Positions 55,001-64,000 of a DNA stretch of 64,000 bases are shown one piece after another. The notes below the pieces were generated by a model. The model did not search any database. It had not been told where the DNA came from and was given only the letters and a program-made list of their open reading frames with translations. The DNA lies in the NCBI GenBank assembly GCA_016169945.1, contig JADLSH010000204.1, positions 388,984 through 452,983 of the forward strand, given 5' to 3'. Source of the stretch: Trachythela sp. YZ-2020 (Eukaryota; Cnidaria; Anthozoa; Malacalcyonacea; Clavulariidae). The translations under genes were made by a program, and so were the position numbers. How positions within the stretch are numbered: position 1 is the first letter of the stretch; each line of letters opens with the position of its first letter.

Positions 55001-58000
55001 GAAATGTATCAGGAGAATTTAATATCTGTGTTTTGCCGTTAATTGGGATCCTTTGTAAATATAAAGTGGACATAAATCGCATTTTGGGGCGAATAAGACC
55101 GGCTGGTCTCCAGTGGCACCGAACGGTTAACCACGGTTAACCATAAGCAATAATGAGAAATTTGGACTTTGTGGCGATAAATGTGGCTGCATTTTAGCAT
55201 ATTGTGCTGTTTCTAAACATAGTGTTAACCATCGAAAAGAATCAAGTGTTCACAACAATGAATTGTTCAAATTACGACGGTTAACCACGGTTAACCACTC
55301 TAGTTTAAATATACTAAAGACTCAATTATATATACAAAATAGTGGTTAACCGTGGTTAACCGTTGGAATACGCCAATGGTAACAGTAATTGCTCCTAAAA
55401 CGTTTCTTAAGGGTTCCTTTATATCTAATAAAAGAATCAAGTCCCAAAAGGTATAAATTTATAGCATTGCTTTAAATATAATTAAGATTTAGCAATGGTT
55501 AACCGTGCAGTTAACCGTCGAGTTATTATCCATTGAGTCTCAATCAAGTGCGCATCATATTACATTCGACTTTTTGCTACGGATATATGTTCGCACACAC
55601 TCATATAACCTAAGTTATTCGAATTTATAATGCACTAGTACATAGCAAGTTCTGTTTTATATCCTATAAATGCTTTTAAACTCTCCTTATATGCTTATTA
55701 TAGACACTGTATATAACGGTATAAACTAAGACATGGTGATTTCTGACCAAGATTTAACAGGCCTATAATGCAAATTACTTCAGTTTCCCGTCAGCAATGT
55801 AGGTAAAATGGCTAAAATTGACTTTAAATTAGAGTGGCTTACACTGCAAGATGATAATAGCCAAATAAGGACAGATCATACATTCTATGTACGATATTGG
55901 CAATAGTTACCCTGCACGCTCATTACCTGACAGTAGAATTGTTACGCGCGCTATTAATTGCAACAGTCAATTTCGCGTATTATATGTTTATGCAACACTT
56001 AAGAAATAAATAATCGCACAATCTATTTTAAATCTTTAAAACACGGTCTGTTTTATAACAATCTAATGCGTAGCAGAGTAATTCAGACGTTAAATCGTCA
56101 ATATAACCCAACATATTCTCGCTATTTCAAGGTCCGTTCTCAGACAATCCTGGACATAACTTGTTAATAAAATTCCAAGGTGCATCTGTCAGAGTATAAA
56201 TTGTACTATAATTTCTGTATTTGACTTGATATCCCCTTCCCCTAGACAATGTTGTTATGTTGCGTTTTAAGTCTGGGGATAATAATAGCAACATTGGTAG
56301 GGGGAGAGGGGGGCGAAAGGCTAATGAAGTTTGTCGAATGTGTGTTCCGGAAAATTTAAGCAATTTTATCAACTGTTATGTCCACGATTGTCTGTGATAC
56401 ATTGCAGTTTTCGAAGTGACACGCAATCAGTTACCGATAATCGTAAAGGCCCATTTTGCACATTTGTTTAAGGACAGACCACTAAGCTTTCAAATGATGC
56501 TAACTTTTAAGTTTTTTGAACCATTTTTAATGTTTAAGCAAAGGCAATGCTGATAAAGACTATATATGTGAATTGACAAAATATTGCTCACGAGCGTCTT
56601 TAGTGCAAGTACATGCGTATGCAGTACATAAACCTAAAGGTTTAAAATAATTTGTAAGAAATGTATCAGGAGAATTTAATATCTGTGTTTTGCCGTTAAT
56701 TGGGATCCTTTGTAAATATAAAGTGGACATAAATCGCATTTTGGGGCGAATAAGACCTACTGGTATCCAGTGGCGCCGAACGGTTAACCACGGTTAACCA
56801 TAAGCAATAATGAGAAATTTGGACTTTGTGGCGATAAATGTGGCTGCATTTTAGCATATTGTGCTGTTTCTAAACATAGTGTTAACCATCGAAAAGAATC
56901 AAGTGTTCACAACAATGAATTGTTCAAAATTACGACAGTTAACCACGGTTAACCACTCTAGTTTAAATATACTAAAGACTCAATTATATATACAAAATAG
57001 TGGTTAACCGTGGTTAACCAATGGTAACAGTAATTGCTCCTAAAACGTTTCTTAAGGGTTCCTTTATATCTAATAAAAGAATCAAGTCCCAAAAGGTATA
57101 AATTTATAGCATTGCTTTAAATATAATTAAGATTTAGCAATGGTTAACCGTGCGGTTAACCGTCGAGTTATTATCCATTGAGTCTCAATCAAGTGCGCAT
57201 CATATTACATTCGACTTTTGCTACGGATATATGTTCGCACACACTCATATAACCTAAGTTATTCGAATTTATAATGCACTAGTACATAGCAAGTTCTGTT
57301 TTATATCCTATAAATGCTTTTAAACTCTCCTTATATGCTTATTATAGACACTGTATATAACGGTATAAACTAAGACATGGTGATTTCGACCAAGATTTAA
57401 CAGGCCTATAATGCAAATTACTTCAGTTTCCCGTCAGCAATGTAGGTAAAAATGGCTAAAATTGACTTTAAATTAGAGTGGCTTACACTGCAAGATGATA
57501 ATAGCCAAATAAGGACAGATCATACATTCTATGTACGATATTGGCAATAGTTACCCTGCACGCTCATTACCTTGACAGTAGAATTGTTACGCGCGCTATT
57601 AATTGCAACAGTCAATTTCGCGTATTATATGTTTATGCAACACTTAAGAAATAAATAATCGCACAATCTATTTTAAATCTTTAAAACACGGTCTGTTTTA
57701 TAACAATCTAATGCGTAGCAGAGTAATTCAGACGTTAAATCGTCAATATAACCCAACATATTCTCGCTATTTCAAGGTCCGTTCTCAGACAATCCTGGAC
57801 ATAACTTGTTAATAAAATTCCAAGGTGCATCTGTCAGAGTATAAATTGTACTATAATTTCTGTATTTGACCTTTGATATCCCCCCTTCCCCCTAGACAAT
57901 GTTGTTATGTTGCGTTTTAAGTCTGGGGATAATAATAGCAACATTGGTAGGGGGAGAGGGGGGCGAAAGGCTAATGAAGTTTGTCGAATGTGTGTTCCGG

Positions 58001-61000
58001 AAAATTTAAGCAATTTTATCAACTGTTATGTCCACGATTGTCTGTGATACATTGCAGTTTTCGAAGTGACACGCAATCAGTTACCGATAATCGTAAAGGC
58101 CCATTTTGCACATTTGTTTAAGGACAGACCACTAAGCTTTCAAATGATGCTAACTTTTAAGTTTTTTGAACCATTTTTAATGTTTAAGCAAAGGCAATGC
58201 TGATAAAGACTATATATGTGAATTGGACAAAATATTGCTCACGAGCGTCTTTAGTGCAAGTACATGCGTATGCAGTACATAAACCTAAAGGTTTAAAATA
58301 ATTTGTAAGAAATGTATCAGGAGAATTTAATATCTGTGTTTTGCCGTTAATTGGGATCCTTTGTAAATATAAAGTGGACATAAATCGCATTTTGGGGCGA
58401 ATAAGACCTACTGGTATCCAGTGGCGCTGAACGGTTAACCACGGTTAACCATAAGCAATAATGAGAAATTTGGACTTTGTGGCGATAAATGTGGCTGCAT
58501 TTTAGCATATTGTGCTGTTTCTAAACATAGTGTTAACCATCGAAAAGAATCAAGTGTTCACAACAATGAATTGTTCAAAATTACGACGGTTAACCACGGT
58601 TAACCACTCTAGTTTAAATATACTAAAGACTCAATTATATACAAAAATAGTGGTTAACCGTGGTTAACCGTTGAATACGCCAATGGTAACAGTAATTGCT
58701 CCTAAAACGTTTCTTAAGGGTTCCTTTATATCTAATAAAAGAATCAAGTCCCAAAAGGTATAAATTTATAGCATTGCTTTAAATATAATTAAGATTTAGC
58801 AATGGTTAACCGTGCGGTTAACCGTCGAGTTATTATCCATTGAGTCTCAATCAAGTGCGCATCATATTACATTCGACTTTTTGCTACGGATATATGTTCG
58901 CACACACTCATATAACCTAAGTTATTCGAATTTATAATGCACTAGTACATAGCAAGTTCTGTTTTATATCCTATAAATGCTTTTAAACTCTCCTTATATG
59001 CTTATTATAGACACTGTATATAACGGTATAAACTAAGACATGGTGATTTCTGACCAAGATTTAACAGGCCTATAATGCAAATTACTTCAGTTTCCCGTCA
59101 GCAATGTAGGTAAAATGGCTAAAATTGACTTTAAATTAGAGTGGCTTACACTGCAAGATGATAATAGCCAAATAAGGACAGATCATACATTCTATGTACG
59201 ATATTGGCAATAGTTACCCTGCACGCTCATTACCTTGACAGTAGAATTGTTACGCGCGCTATTAATTGCAACAGTCAATTTCGCGTATTATATGTTTATG
59301 CAACACTTAAGAAATAAATAATCGCACAATCTATTTTAAATCTTTAAAACACGGTCTGTTTTATAACAATCTAATGCGTAGCAGAGTAATTCAGACGTTA
59401 AATCGTCAATATAACCCAACATATTCTCGCTATTTCAAGGTCCGTTCTCAGACAATCCTGGACATAACTTGTTAATAAAATTCCAAGGTGCATCTGTCAG
59501 AGTATAAATTGTACTATAATTTCTGTATTTGACTTGATATCCCCTTCCCTAGACAATGTTGTTATGTTGCGTTTTAAGTCTGGGGATAATAATAGCAACA
59601 TTGGTAGGGGAGAGGGGGGCGAAAGGCTAATGAAGTTTGTCGAATGTGTGTTCCGGAAAATTTAAGCAATTTTATCAACTGTTATGTCCACGATTGTCTG
59701 TGATACATTGCAGTTTTCGAAGTGACACGCAATCAGTTACCGATAATCGTAAAGGCCCATTTTGCACATTTGTTTAAGGACAGACCACTAAGCTTTCAAA
59801 TGATGCTAACTTTTAAGTTTTTTGAACCATTTTTAATGTTTAAGCAAAGGCAATGCTGATAAAGACTATATATGTGAATTGACAAAATATTGCTCACGAG
59901 CGTCTTTAGTGCAAGTACATGCGTATGCAGTACATAAACCTAAAGGTTTAAAATAATTTGTAAGAAATGTATCAGGAGAATTTAATATCTGTGTTTTGCC
60001 GTTAATTGGGATCCTTTGTAAATATAAAGTGGACATAAATCGCATTTTGGGGCGAATAAGACCTACTGGTATCCAGTGAGGCCGAACGGTTAACCACGGT
60101 TAACCATAAGCAATAATGAGAAATTTGGACTTTGTGGCGATAAATGTGGCTGCATTTTAGCATATTGTGCTGTTTCTAAACATAGTGTTAACCATCGAAA
60201 AGAATCAAGTGTTCACAACAATGAATTGTTCAACTACGACGGTTAACCACGGTTAACCACTCTAGTTTAAATATACTAAAGACTCAATTATATATACAAA
60301 ATAGTGGTTAACCGTGGTTAACCGTTGGAATACGCCAATGGTAACAGTAATTGCTCCTAAAACGTTTCTTAAGGGTTCCTTTATATCTAATAAAAGAATC
60401 AAGTCCCAAAAGGTATAAATTTATAGCATTGCTTTAAATATAATTAAGATTTAGCAATGGTTAACCGTGCGGTTAACCGTCGAGTTATTATCCATTGAGT
60501 CTCAATCAAGTGCGCATCATATTACATTCGACTTTTGCTACGGATATATGTTCGCACACACTCATATAACCTAAGTTATTCGAATTTATAATGCACTAGT
60601 ACATAGCAAGTTCTGTTTTATATCCTATAAATGCTTTTAAACTCTCCTTATATGCTTATTATAGACACTGTATATAACGGTATAAACTAAGACATGGTGA
60701 TTTCGACCAAGATTTAACAGGCCTATAATGCAAATTACTTCAGTTTCCGTCAGCAATGTAGGTAAAATGGCTAAAATTGACTTTAAATTAGAGTGGCTTA
60801 CACTGCAAGATGATAATAGCCAAATAAGGACAGATCATACATTCTATGTACGATATTGGCAATAGTTACCCTGCACGCTCATTACCTTGACAGTAGAATT
60901 GTTACGCGCGCTATTAATTGCAACAGTCAATTTCGCGTATTATATGTTTATGCAACACTTAAGAAATAAATAATCGCACAATCTATTTTAAATCTTTAAA

Positions 61001-64000
61001 ACACGGTCTGTTTTATAACAATCTAATGCGTAGCAGAGTAATTCAGACGTTAAATCGTCAATATAACCCAACATATTCTCGCTATTTCAAGGTCCGTTCT
61101 CAGACAATCCTGGACATAACTTGTTAATAAAATTCCAAGGTGCATCTGTCAGAGTATAAATTGTACTATAATTTCTGTATTTGACTTGATATCCCCTTCC
61201 CCTAGACAATGTTGTTATGTTGCGTTTTAAGTCTGGGGATAATAATAGCAACATTGGTAGGGGAGGGGGGCGAAAGGCTAATGAAGTTTGTCGAATGTGT
61301 GTTCCGGAAAATTTAAGCAATTTTATCAACTGTTATGTCCACGATTGTCTGTGATACATTGCAGTTTTCGAAGTGACACGCAATCAGTTACCGATAATCG
61401 TAAAGCGCCCATTTTGCACATTTGTTTAAGGACAGACCACTAAGCTTTCAAATGATGCTAACTTTTAAGTTTTTTGAACCATTTTTAATGTTTAAGCAAA
61501 GGCAATGCTGATAAAGACTATATATGTGAATTGACAAAATATTGCTCACGAGCGTCTTTAGTGCAAGTACATGCGTATGCAGTACATAAACCTAAAGGTT
61601 TAAAATAATTTGTAAGAAATGTATCAGGAGAATTTAATATCTGTGTTTTGCCGTTAATTGGGATCCTTTGTAAATATAAAGTGGACATAAATCGCATTTT
61701 GGGGCGAATAAGACCTACTGGTATCCAGTGAGGCCGAACGGTTAACCACGGTTAACCATAAGCAATAATGAGAAATTTGGACTTTGTGGCGATAAATGTG
61801 GCTGCATTTTAGCATATTGTGCTGTTTCTAAACATAGTGTTAACCATCGAAAAGAATCAAGTGTTCACAACAATGAATTGTTCAAAACTACGACGGTTAA
61901 CCACGGTTAACCACTCTAGTTTAAATATACTAAAGACTCAATTATATATACAAAATAGTGGTTAACCGTGGTTAACCGTTGGAATACGCCAATGGTAACA
62001 GTAATTGCTCCTAAAACGTTTCTTAAGGGTTCCTTTATATCTAATAAAAGAATCAAGTCCCAAAAGGTATAAATTTATAGCATTGCTTTAAATATAATTA
62101 AGATTTAGCAATGGTTAACCGTGCGGTTAACCGTCGAGTTATTATCCATTGAGTCTCAATCAAGTGCGCATCATATTACATTCGACTTTTGCTACGGATA
62201 TATGTTCGCACACACTCATATAACCTAAGTTATTCGAATTTATAATGCACTAGTACATAGCAAGTTCTGTTTATATCCTATAAATGCTTTTAAACTCTCC
62301 TTATATGCTTATTATAGACACTGTATATAACGGTATAAACTAAGACATGGTGATTTGACCAAGATTTAACAGGCCTATAATGCAAATTACTTCAGTTTCC
62401 CCGTCAGCAATGTAGGTAAAAATGGCTAAAATTGACTTTTAAATTAGAGTGGCTTACACTGCAAGATGATAATAGCCAATATGACAGATCATACATTCTA
62501 TGTATGATATTGGCAATAGTTACCCTGCACGCTCATTACCTTGACAGTAGAATTGTTACGCGCGCTATTAATTGCAACAGTCAATTTCGCGTATTATATG
62601 TTTATGCAACACTTAAGAAATAAATAATCGCACAATCTATTTTAAATCTTTAAAACACGGTCTGTTTTATAACAATCTAATGCGTAGCAGAGTAATTCAG
62701 ACGTTAAATCGTCAATATAACTCCAACATATTCTCGCTATTTCAAGGTCCGTTCTCAGACAATCCTGACATAACTTGTTAATAAAATTCCAAGGTGCATC
62801 TGTCAGAGTATAAATTGTACTATAATTTCTGTATTTGACTTTGATATCCCCTCTCCCCAGACAATGTTGTTATGTTGCGTTTTAAGTCTGGGGATAATAC
62901 AATATTGGTAGGGGAGAGGGAAGAAAGGCAAATGAAGTTTGTCGAATGTGTGTTCCGGAAAATTTAAGCAATTTTATCAATTGTTATGTCCACGATTGTC
63001 TGTGATACATTGCAGTTTTCGAAGTGACACGCAATCAGTTACCGATAATCGTAAAGGCCCATTTTGCACATTTGTTTAAGGACAGACCACTAAGCTTTCA
63101 AATGATGCTAACTTTTAAGTTTGAACCATTTTTAATGTTTAAGCAAAGGCAATGCTGATAAAGACTATATGTGAATTGGACAAAATATTGCTCGACGAGC
63201 GTCTTTTAGTGCAAGTGTTGGCTACATGCGTAGTAGTACATAAACCTAAAGGTTTAAAAAAAATAATTTGGTAAGAAATGTATCAGGGAGAATTTAATAT
63301 CTGTGTTTTGCCGTTAATTGGGATCCTTTTGTAAATATAAAGTGGACATAAATCGCATTTAGCGAATAATGACTTACTGGTATCCAGTGAAGTACTGGAA
63401 CGTTAACCACTTGCCAACTATAAGCAATAATGAGAAATTTGGGACTTGTGGCGATAAATGTGGCTGCATTTAGCATATTGTGCTGTTTCTAAACATAGTG
63501 TTAAATTCATCGAAAGAATCAAGTGTTCACAACAATGAATTGTCTGTGTTCAAATTACGTGACGGGTTAACTACGGTTAACCACTCAGTTTAAATATACT
63601 AAAGACTCAATTATATATACAAATAGTGGTTAACCGTGGTTAACCGTTGAATACGCCAATGGTAACAGTAATTACTCCTTTAAACGTTTCTTAAGGGTTC
63701 CTTTATATCTAATAAAAAGAATCAAGTCCCAAAAGGTATAAATTTATAGCATTGCTTTAAATATAATTAAGATTTAGCAATGGTTAAACCGTGCGGTTAA
63801 CCGTCGAGTTATTATCCATTGAGTTCAATCAAGTGCGCATCATATTACATTCGGACTTTTTGCCACGGATATATAAGTTCGCACACACTCATATAACCTA
63901 AGTTATTCGAATTTATAATGCACCAGTACATGTAGCAAGTTCTGTTTTATATCCTATAAAATGCTTTTTAAACTTCCTCCTCCATATGCTTATTATAGAC

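Larger units (their letters stand above)
51176..64000. repeat. Satellite array: about 1655-bp monomer, seven full units plus one partial
   Basis: Unit starts, anchored on AATCCTGGACATAACTTGTT or its variant, are at 51176, 52838, 54488, 56146, 57791, 59454, 61106 and 62761. Spacings are 1662, 1650, 1658, 1645, 1663, 1652 and 1655. All units are head to tail and differ mostly by one- or two-base indels. The array continues to the window end. Each unit holds about eight GGTTAACC palindromes, a 22-bp-stem hairpin made from them, and a C-run/G-run hairpin. Conserved small open frames of 62-82 codons recur in the units but reflect homogenised repeats. No 5S rRNA, snRNA, tRNA or histone sequence was seen. 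Confidence 0.95.

Noticed and set aside
51219..61329. Repeated small open frames in the satellite (starting MIKLLKFSGT and MRFMSTLYLQ)
   Set aside because: They recur because the units are nearly identical. Indels between units break or extend them freely, and they have no splice or regulatory context. Conservation here does not imply coding.
51176..64000. CRISPR array, rDNA, histone or snRNA cluster as explanation for the tandem repeats
   Set aside because: The period is about 1655 bp with no short repeat/spacer pattern, and no rRNA, histone or snRNA sequence was recognised in a unit.

Overview
The window is AT-rich eukaryotic DNA with small phase-0 collagen exons, GT-AG introns and dense DNA transposons. 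It has no operons, rRNA or tRNA genes, and no CRISPR. The gene content (secreted short-chain collagens with a C-terminal F5/8 type C-like domain), the Kolobok-like transposase, a transposon-borne UBZ/HECT ligase remnant and the many foldback MITEs suggest an invertebrate metazoan, most likely a cnidarian. That taxon is inferred from general style, not from a marker gene.

Host genes. Three related genes occupy the first 38 kb. COL-A (minus strand, exons at 2444-2548, 1721-1774 and 1481-1525) is incomplete in the window. COL-B (plus, 7421-13016) and COL-C (plus, 18750-38266) can each be assembled from 11 exons, giving 297 and 301 residues. Each encodes a signal peptide, one conserved Cys, about 35 Gly-X-Y triplets spread over eight small exons, and a discoidin/F5/8C-like domain split over two exons. 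COL-A and COL-B are head to head and sit at the two ends of an old inverted duplication (about 2.4-7.5 kb), so they share a promoter region. COL-C has the same exon plan with much larger introns. These are full of transposons: a 4.7-kb palindromic element in intron 1, and MITEs plus a broken LINE in intron 4.

Intergenic mobile DNA. Region 13-18.7 kb holds small palindromic repeats. Region 38.3-48.1 kb is a nest of elements: copies of a 1.5-kb 'AGTGCAAAG' family, a palindromic 'CAGGGTGTATAAA' element split by a 3.4-kb TTAA-flanked Kolobok-like transposon, and a 2.37-kb long-inverted-repeat element inserted in another copy of the 1.5-kb family. Region 48.1-51.17 kb is unassigned.

Satellite. 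From about 51176 to the window end is a head-to-tail array of a roughly 1655-bp monomer, with seven full units and one partial. Each unit carries clusters of the palindrome GGTTAACC, two of which form a long hairpin, and a second C-run/G-run hairpin. Two monomer subtypes alternate. The last partial unit is visibly noisier.

How they fit together: the only host genes I can support are the three collagen/F5/8C paralogues. Everything else is mobile or satellite DNA, and much of the spacing between host exons is explained by it.
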